Positions 21,744-30,893 are shown, counted from the stretch's first letter. The stretch is DNA of 36,703 nt from a virus (IMGVR_UViG_3300025601_000056:1-36703); one strand, 5' to 3'. A program made the numbers and translations. Notes: generated by a model not told the origin, from the sequence alone.

Positions 21744-22247
21744 TTACCAACACAGGCCGTAATCAACTAATTCACTTTGCCTACTAACTTCTTTTACAAA
21801 ATATGCACACACTGGTTTAGGATCATTGCTTAACGGAGTGCAAAGCAATTGACCTGGCTTCATTTTAGGAAAATACCATTTAACATCTTGATAGACATCA
21901 ACGATATCAACATCAAAAAATTCTGGTCTAAAACTACTTAAAGGATTAAATGTAAAAGTTCTAAAACCTCTATCATTTAAACTTGTCAGTGGAAGAATTT
22001 CCATTGAAGGGCCTTCAGGATCTCCTACAATAGTGCACCAATCAAGAGGCATATTAACTCTGTAGGGACCTATTTGTAATACTGCTGCCGGAGCAGTAAA
22101 ACTTTCTAAGAAAATTAACGGAATATAAAAATAATCAGGATTCGATGGATCACTATTGTCCATTACTGAAAATCTAAGGTCGTCTTCTATTTCATCTGGA
22201 AGGTCATTGAGGTGATAAATCTTATTATCAAGTGTTAATATTTGCAT
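21744..22247 (-). CDS. Conserved hypothetical replication-operon protein (167 aa)
   Basis: The sequence is mixed alpha/beta with an acidic N-terminus and conserved-looking patches PLDWCTIVGDPEGPSMEILP, FRTFTFNPLSSFRPEFFDVD and KWYFPKMKPGQLLCTPLS. No catalytic motif was recognised. I recall related proteins beside uvsW in aquatic T4-like phages. Start ATG overlaps the uvsW stop (TAATG). Confidence 0.75.
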   Translation of the reverse strand: MQILTLDNKIYHLNDLPDEIEDDLRFSVMDNSDPSNPDYFYIPLIFLESFTAPAAVLQIGPYRVNMPLDWCTIVGDPEGPSMEILPLTSLNDRGFRTFTFNPLSSFRPEFFDVDIVDVYQDVKWYFPKMKPGQLLCTPLSNDPKPVCAYFVKEVSRQSELVDYGLCW

Positions 22248-23704
22248 TAGTATTTTACCTTTTCTACTGTGAATGGATAATGTGCTTCTTTGTAGAAACG
22301 TTTTCTCTCTGTTAAATGTTTTTTAGCGTATTTGCTACTGGCAGTTAAATCCCAAATTTGCACGAAGTCTTTGTCTTCTGCTTTTCTAATACCTCGCCCA
22401 ATACTTTGTATAACTCGGACAAAGCTCTTTCCGGGCTCCAAAAGAACCAGATTAAAAATACGAGGGATATTAATACCCACAGCGGCCACACCATAAGTCG
22501 CCACAATAATCTTGTTAGTAGAAGTTTTAATTTCATCGTATTCTTCTTTTCTGTCTTTAGTTTTTACTTCGCCTGAAATAAACACACTGTCTGGAATCTC
22601 ATTTATTATAAACTTTCCTGACTCTATTCTGTCAACCAAAACGAGTGTATTTCCAGTTTCTGCAATACCTGACACTAGTTTACTAATCCACTCCATGCGT
22701 GTGCTATCAGTAACTAGGTATTTTAATTCGCCTGGATAACTTTCAAACTCTTTCCATTCCTGAGTTTGAATAATGTTAACATGGCATTGACTCAATACTC
22801 CTTTTTCCTGCAATTCGTACGCCGCTACTCGATGCACCACTTCGCCTAATGCAGACTTGATGTTTAGAAATTCAATGTCCTCTTTTGGTACGGTGCCGGT
22901 TAGGCCCCATCGGATAGGAGCATTGCTCATATTTTGAGTCAGTAACTTTTTAAGTACATCTGCTTTGGCCATGTGTACTTCGTCTACCATTACGGTACTC
23001 ACACCATCTAAAAATTCTGCCAAAGTCAGTAAGTCATTTTCGGTGGAGTTTTTTGATTTCTTATCTAAAATATTTAAACTTTGCCATGTGCAGATAGTAT
23101 GAGTTTTATTGAGGTCTTTTCTATCTCCGTAGTATACACCTACATCAAGTTGACAGTTAATAAAATCTTCTTCTGTCTGTTCAACAAGACTTTTGTTAGG
23201 TACAATTGTAATTGTACGACCGTATTTTTCCACAATTTTTGCCAATGTTGCAGTTATAATTGTCTTACCAAAACCTGTAGCAATTTCCTGAATGCATTGA
23301 GGATTCTCAAGGAACTTGTTAACAACTTCTACCTGGTCGTCACGTAGTCTAATCTTTTCTCCAGCAAATCGATGCCCTTCTGGCCATGTTTGATTTCCCC
23401 AAAAATCTTCTTCAACTTTTTCAAATTCTAACGGCGTGGATTTTCGGTAATCTTCAAGTGTAGGATCGTAACCCATGCGAACAAGTTCTTCAATTACCTC
23501 AGGTAATAGACTCATGTAGGTGGTACCGCCAAGTCCGAAGAAACTTGTGCAACCGTCCCACCTGCCTAATTTGTACGCAGGCAAGTATCTGGCTTTTTGA
23601 TCAAAATATTTGAATTTTTTAACCAACGCTTTACGAGTTTCAAGATCGAGATTTTCAATCTTTACGTTTACTTCGTCTTTGATTACAATTTTGCAAAAAC
23701 TCAA
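22247..23704 (-). CDS. uvsW: UvsW-like SF2 DNA helicase (485 aa)
   Basis: An N-terminal domain of about 100 residues ending KLGRWDG matches the UvsW N-domain (YxxGxWDG). Helicase motifs follow: ATGFGKT (142-148), DEVH (241-244), GLTGT (267-271), and QSIGRGIRK (motif VI). UvsW unwinds R-loops and branched recombination intermediates and moves T4 from origin-dependent to recombination-dependent replication. The start is TTG 23704, which overlaps the preceding stop (TTGA). The N-domain alignment supports this start, since the next Met is 63 residues further in. Confidence 0.93.
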   Translation of the reverse strand: MSFCKIVIKDEVNVKIENLDLETRKALVKKFKYFDQKARYLPAYKLGRWDGCTSFFGLGGTTYMSLLPEVIEELVRMGYDPTLEDYRKSTPLEFEKVEEDFWGNQTWPEGHRFAGEKIRLRDDQVEVVNKFLENPQCIQEIATGFGKTIITATLAKIVEKYGRTITIVPNKSLVEQTEEDFINCQLDVGVYYGDRKDLNKTHTICTWQSLNILDKKSKNSTENDLLTLAEFLDGVSTVMVDEVHMAKADVLKKLLTQNMSNAPIRWGLTGTVPKEDIEFLNIKSALGEVVHRVAAYELQEKGVLSQCHVNIIQTQEWKEFESYPGELKYLVTDSTRMEWISKLVSGIAETGNTLVLVDRIESGKFIINEIPDSVFISGEVKTKDRKEEYDEIKTSTNKIIVATYGVAAVGINIPRIFNLVLLEPGKSFVRVIQSIGRGIRKAEDKDFVQIWDLTASSKYAKKHLTERKRFYKEAHYPFTVEKVKY

Positions 23705-24894
23705 TTTAATTTTTCTTTCTTAGTAGGAGCGTATCTTATGACATTAGACATTGTATCAATGTAACTGTTGATACTATAGTGAGAACTCCATGTTGCACTC
23801 AAATTAACCACAAATTTGAATTGCAGGCCAGATTTTACTACAGGCTTTGGAAGTTTCTGACTAATGAAAACAACTTTTGTATTTTCGCTAATGGGATTGT
23901 TTAGTTTACACTCTTTCACAAGATCATTAAAGACTGAACCGTTTCCGTTATCTAGTCTAAACATCACAGAAATGTCTTTTTCTTCAAAATTTTGTGATTT
24001 TAACCAAAAATACCAGGTACGCAAACTCTGTAGTTCATCACCGCCCGGAACAACAATTAATGCAGGCAAATTGTATTTGAACAGGTCAGTAAACTGACCA
24101 ATGGCAAATTCTTCTGAGTCAAATTCTGTCACTTTCGTGTTAGTTTTTGTTAAAAACGATTCAAAAAGAGGCGAAAAATTTGCCTTTTGAACCATTTCTT
24201 CTACCTTTTCAGACCAGGTAGTAATTCCGTACATTCGTGCCAGCAACATGACATGTTTAAGGTCATTTACTTTAGGTTGTGGTACACTTGTGTGTACGTT
24301 TCTAAAAACAAACTGATCTTCAATCACATCCAGGCAAGGTACGTAATTGTCAATTTTCTCAAAAATTTCTGCGATCTTGTCGTAATGTTGTTTAAATGCC
24401 GGGTCAAGGATATATTGATCATTAACAATATTATGTTGTAGCCAAACAACTGAAGCCTCTTCTAAATCAAAATCCCAAGACTTGTTTTCTGAATTCCAAT
24501 TAACTCTGTGTCCAGCATACTCTGATTTATATTTCTTAATTTTTGCCACTAGACTATCGTTATAGGGAAATTTTACCTTGATGCACTTATCTTCAATTTC
24601 GATAGACGAAACAGGAATGTACGATTCTAACAACCGAGATTTGAACTCCGGATTGTCCAACGCCGGGATAACATCCTGGCCCAATGCTGCAATCAGTTGG
24701 CCTTTATATCGTTCACACAACTTGATAGAAACGTTTCTTTGCTTGAGAGTAAGACCGCGATGTTCGTCGCATGCCATAGAAAGGTTAGAAACAATACTGT
24801 GATCGAACGAACTGACTTTTACAGTGCCGTTTGAAAACATGTACTGGCCACCGTTGCCTAATCTACACATCAAATCTTCGATATAAAGTTTCAT
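23701..24894 (-). CDS. HARP-like domain protein, putative UvsW partner (397 aa)
   Basis: Residues about 105-155 read IKVKFPYNDSLVAKIKKYKS and later VNWNSENKSWDFDLEEA. This is the pattern of the HARP domain of annealing helicases such as SMARCAL1 (yn..lv..ik.....W....k.WdF). The C-terminal half alternates strands and helices (PALIVVPGGDELQSL, ENTKVVFISQKL, FKFVVNLSATW) like a RecA-like helicase core but has no Walker A or DExH motif, so it may be a degenerate helicase. Start and stop both overlap neighbours (uvsY, uvsW), suggesting a complex with UvsW. The HARP call is by eye and needs a profile search. Confidence 0.65.
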   Translation of the reverse strand: MKLYIEDLMCRLGNGGQYMFSNGTVKVSSFDHSIVSNLSMACDEHRGLTLKQRNVSIKLCERYKGQLIAALGQDVIPALDNPEFKSRLLESYIPVSSIEIEDKCIKVKFPYNDSLVAKIKKYKSEYAGHRVNWNSENKSWDFDLEEASVVWLQHNIVNDQYILDPAFKQHYDKIAEIFEKIDNYVPCLDVIEDQFVFRNVHTSVPQPKVNDLKHVMLLARMYGITTWSEKVEEMVQKANFSPLFESFLTKTNTKVTEFDSEEFAIGQFTDLFKYNLPALIVVPGGDELQSLRTWYFWLKSQNFEEKDISVMFRLDNGNGSVFNDLVKECKLNNPISENTKVVFISQKLPKPVVKSGLQFKFVVNLSATWSSHYSINSYIDTMSNVIRYAPTKKEKLN

Positions 24895-25346
24895 AACGAA
24901 ACGTCTTCCATTCCTGCTGTTCTTAATTTGATAATATTACTTATTTGCCACTGTTTGATATCTAGAGCCTTGATGATGCCAAGCCAATTATTTCGTAACA
25001 ATGCAAACTCGTTGATAATTTTTTCCATATCAACTACGTCTGCTTCACCGTCAACATATTTTTCAACATCTCTCGAACTCAATGCTCGTTGATAATTTTC
25101 GAGGTATTTTTTAAATGTCTTTGATCGCAATCTACGTAATTCAATGTTGAGGTATTCAAGGATACCTTCAATTTCTTGAAGTTCGTTAAATCGCTGTGCT
25201 ACAATGCCTGGCAAAGAAGCAGAGGCTTTTTCTATGTTACCATAAATCTTAGCCTCTTTCTTCGCATCTTCTAACTCAGAGTAATAATAATCAATACAAG
25301 CCGGTAAGTAAGCAATATCTTTACTTACTTTGCTGTACCAATTCAT
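24891..25346 (-). CDS. uvsY: UvsY-like recombination mediator (151 aa)
   Basis: The protein has ASLPGIVAQRFNELQEIEGI, LEYLNIELRRLRSKTFKKYL and SSRDVEKYVDGEADVVDMEK, which match my recollection of UvsY of aquatic T4-like phages closely. The size fits (T4 UvsY is 137 aa). UvsY loads UvsX onto ssDNA covered with gp32. All three partners lie in the same operon here. It is coupled to its neighbours by TAATG and ATGA overlaps. Confidence 0.88.
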   Translation of the reverse strand: MNWYSKVSKDIAYLPACIDYYYSELEDAKKEAKIYGNIEKASASLPGIVAQRFNELQEIEGILEYLNIELRRLRSKTFKKYLENYQRALSSRDVEKYVDGEADVVDMEKIINEFALLRNNWLGIIKALDIKQWQISNIIKLRTAGMEDVSL

Positions 25347-25594
25347 TAGTATTCCTCGTTATCTTCGTCTTCAAACTCTGGTTCTGGATCATCCCACTCT
25401 GCTGCTTGTGATACTACAGATCTGATAGCAACATCAAGTGCATTGTCATAACCGATATAACTTTCCAGTTCAGCAATTTCAATTTCGTGATTTAATAAAA
25501 AATCAACATATTGATGTGCAGCAGTTTCTTTATTTTTTTCTGGAATATATTCTTTAAATGTATCCCAAATTTCCATAGTTAAACTTTCATCCAT
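25346..25594 (-). CDS. Small acidic protein between uvsX and uvsY (82 aa)
   Basis: The protein is very acidic, with the C-terminus EWDDPEPEFEDEDNEEY and a helical body (ETAAHQYVDFLLNHEIEIAE). It is coupled to uvsX and uvsY on both sides by TAATG overlaps. The acidic tail could mimic ssDNA or contact gp32/UvsX, but this is inference. The gene seems to be a regular part of this gene order in related phages. Confidence 0.78.
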   Translation of the reverse strand: MDESLTMEIWDTFKEYIPEKNKETAAHQYVDFLLNHEIEIAELESYIGYDNALDVAIRSVVSQAAEWDDPEPEFEDEDNEEY

Positions 25595-26649
25595 TATACT
25601 TCTTCCTCAGTTACAGTTTTAGCAAGGACGGGCAAAGAATCTTCACTCCACTCGCCCATAATAATTTTAAGGTTGTCTTCAGTCCATCCTTTACGGAAGT
25701 AAGAATGAATTTCACCAGATACCTTACTTATATATTGTAACTTATTTCCTGATTTTGTCAAGACTCCCATCTTTTCAAACATGTCTAAAAGACCGCTTGT
25801 GGCCGCCATACCAGTCGAGTATGGAATCTTAACCTGCACACTTTCAAAAGGTTTTGCATATCGAGTTTTCATGATCTTGCAAGCAGATCGAATACCTAAA
25901 ACATCGCTTACTTTATTGCCGTCCTCGTCCTCTTTGAGTTTGAGTTTTTTCATAGCAACGACAATACTTGATGCATAAACAAAGCCTTGACCGCCAGAAA
26001 TTTTGTCATCTGGATCAAACATATCCTGTGACGCATAAGTGTGGTTAGTACACACCATGCCCACATTGTAAGAACCAAACATATTGACACAGTTACGAAC
26101 AAGTGATGTTAGTGCTTTAGGTTTACGGCCCATATCACCTTTCATTTCACCCGCTTGAAACTGATTAACATCAGTAGGAGTTAACAACATGCCTAGTGAA
26201 TCAATAACAAACAAAACTTTTGGACGCTCGTCCTCTGGCATTGTTTTGTACTCTTTCATAAACTCTGAAATAGTTTTTGCTACATCATCAATCATAGCTA
26301 TGTTCAACTTTAGGAGTTTTTCATCCGAAGTATTAACGCCTAAATCTTCTAGCCACTTTTGATCAAGTGCATTTTCACTGTCAATCAGTACAACATAAAT
26401 GTCTTGTTCTTGTGCTGCTTTAATAATGTTACCTGAGCAGATATATGACTTACCTGCACCAGATTCACCGGCAAACACAGTTACCTTACCCATCGGAACT
26501 CCGCGATGGAAGTCGCCGCTGATTAGATAGTTTAGAGCATAATTGCCAGTACTAATCCAATCAGTCGGGTCGTTGAAGCCAATACCTAAGCCGTCAATAG
26601 ACTTAGTAATTGACTTTCTAAATTTAGAAATATCAAATGCTTTTCCCAT
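25594..26649 (-). CDS. uvsX: UvsX recombinase (RecA/Rad51 family, 351 aa)
   Basis: Walker A GESGAGKS at 61-68, Walker B KVLFVIDSLGML (D150), and the DNA-binding loop region with GGQGFVYASSIVVAMKKLKL identify a UvsX/RecA recombinase of normal length. It forms filaments on ssDNA for strand exchange and recombination-dependent replication. ATG 26649 follows AGGAGATT. It lies 14 nt after gp32 and starts the chain of coupled genes. Confidence 0.95.
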   Translation of the reverse strand: MGKAFDISKFRKSITKSIDGLGIGFNDPTDWISTGNYALNYLISGDFHRGVPMGKVTVFAGESGAGKSYICSGNIIKAAQEQDIYVVLIDSENALDQKWLEDLGVNTSDEKLLKLNIAMIDDVAKTISEFMKEYKTMPEDERPKVLFVIDSLGMLLTPTDVNQFQAGEMKGDMGRKPKALTSLVRNCVNMFGSYNVGMVCTNHTYASQDMFDPDDKISGGQGFVYASSIVVAMKKLKLKEDEDGNKVSDVLGIRSACKIMKTRYAKPFESVQVKIPYSTGMAATSGLLDMFEKMGVLTKSGNKLQYISKVSGEIHSYFRKGWTEDNLKIIMGEWSEDSLPVLAKTVTEEEV

Positions 26650-26663
26650 TTTAATCTCCTAAA

Positions 26664-27677
26664 TTATTGCTGACGTGATTTAATACGTGCCAAGATGTCC
26701 TGTGCTCGTGAACTCGCATCGCTAGTTGCAGGCGCTGCTGCTGGTGCAATACTTGCCGCTGCTTCTGCGGCATCATCTTCCCAAGGTGCAGATGTAGTTT
26801 CTACTACAGGAGCAGATTCTACTTTTGCAACTGGAGTCGCTACTGCTTTTGGAGTAGGAGCAGATCCTGCATTAGCAGTATTACCGCCGTTAAATCCTGC
26901 TGGCTTGAAGTACTGACTCCAACGATCTGGATCGTATGCTTCGACGGCAACTGATGCTTCAAACATCTCTTTCATAACTTTGAGTTCAACTTCGCCAGGC
27001 TTCTTAGGCAAGAAATCTTTCAAATTAAACGTACCATATTGTTGGAGTGCTGCCTGTTCATCTTCACTCAAAGCACGTTCACGACGAGCCCATTGTGAGG
27101 TAGAGTAATCTGCATAACCGCCCTTGCTAGTTTTAACAATGCGAAAATCAACGCCACGCAAACTGTCTGTTGGCAATTCTTCCATGTCTGGATCCAATAA
27201 TGCGGCCTTGATGATATTAAAAATCTGACTGCCGATAATGAATCGACGAATTGGATTTTCGGGAGTCTTGCCATCTTCTTTGTGTTCGCTATTAGTAACA
27301 AACCCTTGGAACAAGTAAGAACGCTTCTTCCAGTACTTACGACCCATGTCTTCCAAGGACTTGTCCTTGAACCATGGGCGAACGTCTGTAAGAATAGGAC
27401 ATGTTTCGCCCCACATTTCCATACACGGAACTTGCACAGTTACGGGTTTAGAGTTTGTTTCACCCTTAATACCGGCGAATGGCAATTTGATCATTGCACG
27501 TTCAACCCAGAAAAAAGTGTTGTTTGGATCGGCATCGGGCAAGAAACGAACCGTTGCGGTTTGTCCTTCTGCGATGTTCCAATGGGGGTAAATTGCGTTG
27601 TCTCCACCTGCTGAGCCGCCGGTGTTTTGTTGAGATGATGCCTGAAGTTTTGCTCGAATTTCTGCTAAAGTTGCCAT
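26664..27677 (-). CDS. gp32: ssDNA-binding protein, T4 gp32-like (337 aa)
   Basis: The N-terminus MATLAEIRAKLQ fits the cooperativity domain. The core has TATVRFLPDADPNNTFFWVE, VQVPCMEMWGETCPI with C85 and C93 as candidate zinc ligands, KKRSYLFQGFV, and RRFIIGSQIFNIIKAAL, all typical of gp32. The C-terminus is a long Ala/Pro-rich linker with acidic WEDDAAEAA and a final basic segment. It coats ssDNA and organises the replisome. ATG 27677 follows AAGGAAAA. It has its own candidate promoter after a terminator. Confidence 0.93.
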   Translation of the reverse strand: MATLAEIRAKLQASSQQNTGGSAGGDNAIYPHWNIAEGQTATVRFLPDADPNNTFFWVERAMIKLPFAGIKGETNSKPVTVQVPCMEMWGETCPILTDVRPWFKDKSLEDMGRKYWKKRSYLFQGFVTNSEHKEDGKTPENPIRRFIIGSQIFNIIKAALLDPDMEELPTDSLRGVDFRIVKTSKGGYADYSTSQWARRERALSEDEQAALQQYGTFNLKDFLPKKPGEVELKVMKEMFEASVAVEAYDPDRWSQYFKPAGFNGGNTANAGSAPTPKAVATPVAKVESAPVVETTSAPWEDDAAEAAASIAPAAAPATSDASSRAQDILARIKSRQQ

Positions 27678-27697
27678 AATGATTTTCCTTAAAATGT

Positions 27698-27726
27698 TTT
27701 ATATTATGCCGCTTCTTTAAAGCCAA
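27698..27726 (-). promoter_or_regulatory. Candidate sigma70-type promoter of the gp32-uvsX operon
   Basis: On the - strand TTGGCT, 17 nt, TATAAA: 4/6 and 5/6 matches. It lies just downstream of the terminator and upstream of AAGGAAAA and the gp32 ATG. A middle-type promoter is also possible. Confidence 0.4.
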
Positions 27727-27735
27727 CTGACTAAA

Positions 27736-27771
27736 AAGAAAAACTGTGCATACATTAAGTATACACAGTTT
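27736..27771 (-). terminator. Hairpin terminator downstream of the 475-aa virion gene
   Basis: The arms AAACTGTGCATAC (27741-27753) and 27759-27771 pair with one mismatch around the loop ATTAA. On the - strand the hairpin is followed by TTTTTCTTTTT. A late-core-like ATAAATA (- strand) sits on its upstream edge at about 27771-27778. Confidence 0.75.
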
Positions 27772-27811
27772 TATTTATCGTTGCAACCTAATTGATTGCA
27801 AAAAATGATTT

Positions 27812-29236
27812 TTATTTTGCCAAGCCTGCTAACCGTTTGATTTCTTCAAATTGTTGAGCATCCATTTGTTGTTGCTCAAGTGCTTGTCCTTTTTGCGACA
27901 ACTGCCCAACAAACTGTTCTGCTACTGCTGCGGCGTGATCGCCGAACTGCTTTTTAATATGAGTAATAACTCCTGTTTCACCTTTTGGAAACTTGCCAGT
28001 AGAAGCATCGTAAAATGATTTTACCACTTCTGCTACTTCACGCATATTTGGTCTTTCTGGAGTAGGCTCTTTGTTTTCCATTCCTTCTTGTTCATCATAT
28101 GGTGCTTCGTCTACTACTTCACTATCCTCATCTTCGGCATCACGATCAGTAAGGTCGTCTGCCCAATTTTCAAATTGAGAAAACTCATCAACTTGTTGAA
28201 TTTCATCTTCTTCAGATTCTTGAACTTCTTCTACATGTGCAACATATGCTTCTAAATCAACTTCGCCTGTTTCTTGCATAATGCTGTGGATCAAAGGAAA
28301 ATACTGCGTCAAGTCTTCTTTAAAGTTTTTAACGGTAAATTTACTTTTGTAATCTTCCATTGTTGCTTGGTCCATTACAAATCCTTCATCATTAGCAGGA
28401 TTGATTGTTTCGACCCATTGTTGATAAAAACCTTGTTTTGAAATTCCTTCGACTGTTTTACGAAGATTGTTAAGTTTTAGTTGACTACGCTCTAAAATTT
28501 CATTTACTTCTTCGTTCATACCGTCATGATTTCCAACATGGCGTTTAAATGCAGTTAATTGGGCAATTTGTTCACTCATTCCAATTATTGAATTACCTAC
28601 ATCATCGTACGGTCGGCCACCATTTGCAACATGTCGTTGCATTGCTTTAGCACCTGCTAAATGCACAAACGGATATTTAAAACGTTCGCCTGCTTCATTT
28701 TCAATAAACAATGCATTGATATTTCTACTTCTTGCGCCTCGTTGATTTTCATCAACTGTTTTAGAGTGACGTACTCGAAGTAATGTATTTTCTAATTTAC
28801 GGAAACTGGTCTTTGGACCTCCATACATTCCGTTAGACTCATTCATATTATTTTCCTTTGTTCCATTTTGTGCTAGATATTGAAAATCATTTTTGTTAAG
28901 ATTGCCTTTGGCAATATCTCTAGTATCAAATCTTAACATTCTACGTTTGGCAAAAAATCTCATTTCTTTTAAAAAATCATACCACATACTCATAGAAATA
29001 GCATCTGCATCTTCTACAAGATCGTATCCGTAGAATATTTTTAGTGATCCTAATTCATTTAGAGAAACACTAACACGACCTAGATTATTACCTTCTACAG
29101 TAAAATCAAAGTCAAAGAATCTTGCGTCTTTAGGAGCGCTTGTCACTGCACCTGATTCGTCTCCCATCTCTAAATTAGAGAATCTACTACGAACTTTGTC
29201 AAAAACGTCTTGAGCAATTATTTCAATGATATTCAT
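27812..29236 (-). CDS. Probable virion/prohead-associated protein (474 aa)
   Basis: Start ATG 29236 was chosen (MNIIEIIAQDVFDKVRSRFS); the in-frame extension upstream runs through the late-promoter core and into gp17. The middle has YGGPKTSFRKLENTLLRVRH and FKYPFVHLAGAKAMQRHVAN. Then comes a very acidic stretch (VEEVQESEEDEIQQVDEFSQ, DAEDEDSEVVDE). It ends in a helix KGQALEQQQMDAQQFEEIKR followed by LAGLAK. I recall similar proteins next to gp17 in aquatic T4-like phages. The acidic tract and terminal LAG helix suggest an internal head or scaffold component. Function is not proven. Confidence 0.72.
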   Translation of the reverse strand: MNIIEIIAQDVFDKVRSRFSNLEMGDESGAVTSAPKDARFFDFDFTVEGNNLGRVSVSLNELGSLKIFYGYDLVEDADAISMSMWYDFLKEMRFFAKRRMLRFDTRDIAKGNLNKNDFQYLAQNGTKENNMNESNGMYGGPKTSFRKLENTLLRVRHSKTVDENQRGARSRNINALFIENEAGERFKYPFVHLAGAKAMQRHVANGGRPYDDVGNSIIGMSEQIAQLTAFKRHVGNHDGMNEEVNEILERSQLKLNNLRKTVEGISKQGFYQQWVETINPANDEGFVMDQATMEDYKSKFTVKNFKEDLTQYFPLIHSIMQETGEVDLEAYVAHVEEVQESEEDEIQQVDEFSQFENWADDLTDRDAEDEDSEVVDEAPYDEQEGMENKEPTPERPNMREVAEVVKSFYDASTGKFPKGETGVITHIKKQFGDHAAAVAEQFVGQLSQKGQALEQQQMDAQQFEEIKRLAGLAK

Positions 29237-29241
29237 AAGTC

Positions 29242-29247
29242 TATTTA
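29242..29247 (-). promoter_or_regulatory. Late-promoter core TAAATA 5 nt before the ATG
   Basis: The - strand reads GCATAAATA-GACTT-ATG for the 474-aa gene. The core lies in the 16-nt gap after the gp17 stop. Confidence 0.62.
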
Positions 29248-29252
29248 TGCGT

Positions 29253-30836
29253 TTAACTGATGTAAATAGGCAGCGGAAGGTCCATATCTTCCATTGCACG
29301 ATCTTCCATTATTTTGTCGTATACTGTTGTATCCCAATCTCCTAGCATAACCAACATTCTGGTTGACAATAACATAGCAGACACTAGGTCGTCTGTTTCG
29401 TTAGTTTTGCCTTCGAAACTAGCGCCTTTTGCCACATATGTTTTCATTTCGCTAATTAATGCTTTGCTGTGAACAGTAAGTTTGTCAGTTTCAATAAGTT
29501 GTTTAAACTTAGCACATGCAGATATTTTAGATACGTTAGTAGTGTTAAAACCTCTACGGAAACGCCTAACATGTCCTTTCTTAATAGGTTCGCTTAGGAA
29601 CATGCCCGGAACAGTATCTTCCCCCATCTCATTAATTGCAACAATCGCGGCTTCCCCAACTGCATTATTTTCTACAGAATAGTAAATTTGACCTAATGAT
29701 CTTCCGCTGCCACAATGTTGTTCAATGTATTTGCAAATATCTCGAAGTATCCTAACTTGCTGTTGAATGGGAGTAGTATTGTGGCTCCACTCTCCTACTT
29801 GTTCTAATGCAGGCAATTCGACAATTTGTATGGCGGCTGGGTCGCCACCTGTGCCTAAACTAGGATCTAGTGCAACCGTATAAATTGCTTGAGGATTAAT
29901 TTTTTTATACCAGCGGACTTGCCCCATTTTAACAACCGGCTCTTTGCCCTCCATAGTGGCTAATTTAAGGCTGTTAATTAGTGTTTCATCAAAGATAATA
30001 AATTCACATTCATGCTCTCGTCGAAATCTTTCTTCGCCTACTCGACTTTTTTCTTCATCTGCCCACTTTTTGTCTCTGTCAGGATGCTGGCTCCATACTG
30101 CTTTAAAAGGACTGAAACCGTTTTTACCTAACGCAGTGTCGTTCCCAAATTCGTCAAATCTCTTGTTGGCTTCTTTCCAAATGCTGGCAAATTGATCTTC
30201 GTCTGAGTTAGGAGTAGAAGTGATAATTGCCTTACCGCCAGTTGCAAGAGTAGGCGAAATTGAAGTCCAGAATTCTGTGGCTATGTTAGGTTCGACAAAC
30301 GCAAACTCATCGCAGTATAGTAACGATACAGACATACCTCGACCGGTAGTTTCTGTTGTAGTTTGTGCAACAATACGACTACCGTTGTCGAATTCAATAC
30401 TCTGTTTGTTATAACTTGTAACTCCTGCTCTAATCCAATCGGGACAAGTTTCGTATGCATATCGCAATCGTTGCATAATTTCTTGAGCACCTGTATATTT
30501 GTGCGCACTAATTAAAATAGTACTATCTGGAACAAACATTCCGTACCAAAGTAAGTATCCAACAGCAGTAGTAGTTTTGCCCATTTGGCGTCCTAACATA
30601 TTCACACTAAATCGGTGATCGTTATAACTTTGTAAAAGGTCATCTTGATAATCAAATGCTTGATATTGAATTTTACCTTTAGTAGGATGTTGAATATAAA
30701 AATAGTTTCTAAGAAAATGTGCAGCACCTGTTTTAGGGTCTTGACACTTTATTAAATTTGCAATATCATCCTCAGAAAATCTCTGGGTAATATGCGCTGA
30801 TTTAATCAGTTTGCTTTCTAAGTTTTTTGTAGCCAT
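29253..30836 (-). CDS. gp17: Terminase large subunit, T4 gp17-like (527 aa)
   Basis: The ATPase domain has Walker A GRQMGKTT (82-89), Walker B LLYCDEFAF (D176, E177) and the coupling motif STPN (207-210). The RNase H-like nuclease domain starts with VALDPSLGTGGDP (D324) and has later acidic residues in YYSVENNAVGEA and NETDDLVSAM. It cuts and pumps DNA into the prohead through the portal. TAAATA lies 5 nt before the ATG, and a terminator is just upstream. Confidence 0.96.
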   Translation of the reverse strand: MATKNLESKLIKSAHITQRFSEDDIANLIKCQDPKTGAAHFLRNYFYIQHPTKGKIQYQAFDYQDDLLQSYNDHRFSVNMLGRQMGKTTTAVGYLLWYGMFVPDSTILISAHKYTGAQEIMQRLRYAYETCPDWIRAGVTSYNKQSIEFDNGSRIVAQTTTETTGRGMSVSLLYCDEFAFVEPNIATEFWTSISPTLATGGKAIITSTPNSDEDQFASIWKEANKRFDEFGNDTALGKNGFSPFKAVWSQHPDRDKKWADEEKSRVGEERFRREHECEFIIFDETLINSLKLATMEGKEPVVKMGQVRWYKKINPQAIYTVALDPSLGTGGDPAAIQIVELPALEQVGEWSHNTTPIQQQVRILRDICKYIEQHCGSGRSLGQIYYSVENNAVGEAAIVAINEMGEDTVPGMFLSEPIKKGHVRRFRRGFNTTNVSKISACAKFKQLIETDKLTVHSKALISEMKTYVAKGASFEGKTNETDDLVSAMLLSTRMLVMLGDWDTTVYDKIMEDRAMEDMDLPLPIYIS

Positions 30837-30841
30837 GCTAT

Positions 30842-30847
30842 TATTTA
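30842..30847 (-). promoter_or_regulatory. Late-promoter core TAAATA 5 nt before the gp17 ATG
   Basis: The - strand reads TTAAATA-ATAGC-ATG. It starts 3 nt after the T-run of the preceding terminator. Confidence 0.65.
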
Positions 30848-30850
30848 ATG

Positions 30851-30878
30851 AAAAAAATAGGCTCCGAAGAGCCTATTT
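30851..30878 (-). terminator. Intrinsic terminator with UUCG tetraloop
   Basis: A perfect 10-bp stem AAATAGGCTC/GAGCCTATTT has the loop TTCG on the - strand, followed by seven T. It lies between the 368-aa gene and gp17, so the two are separate transcription units. Confidence 0.92.
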
Positions 30879-30893
30879 GGTTAAACCATTTTA

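Noticed and set aside
29237-29299. N-terminal extension of the 474-aa virion-associated gene to 29299
   Set aside because: It runs through the TAAATA core and into the gp17 coding end; the ATG at 29236 fits the spacing seen in six other genes.
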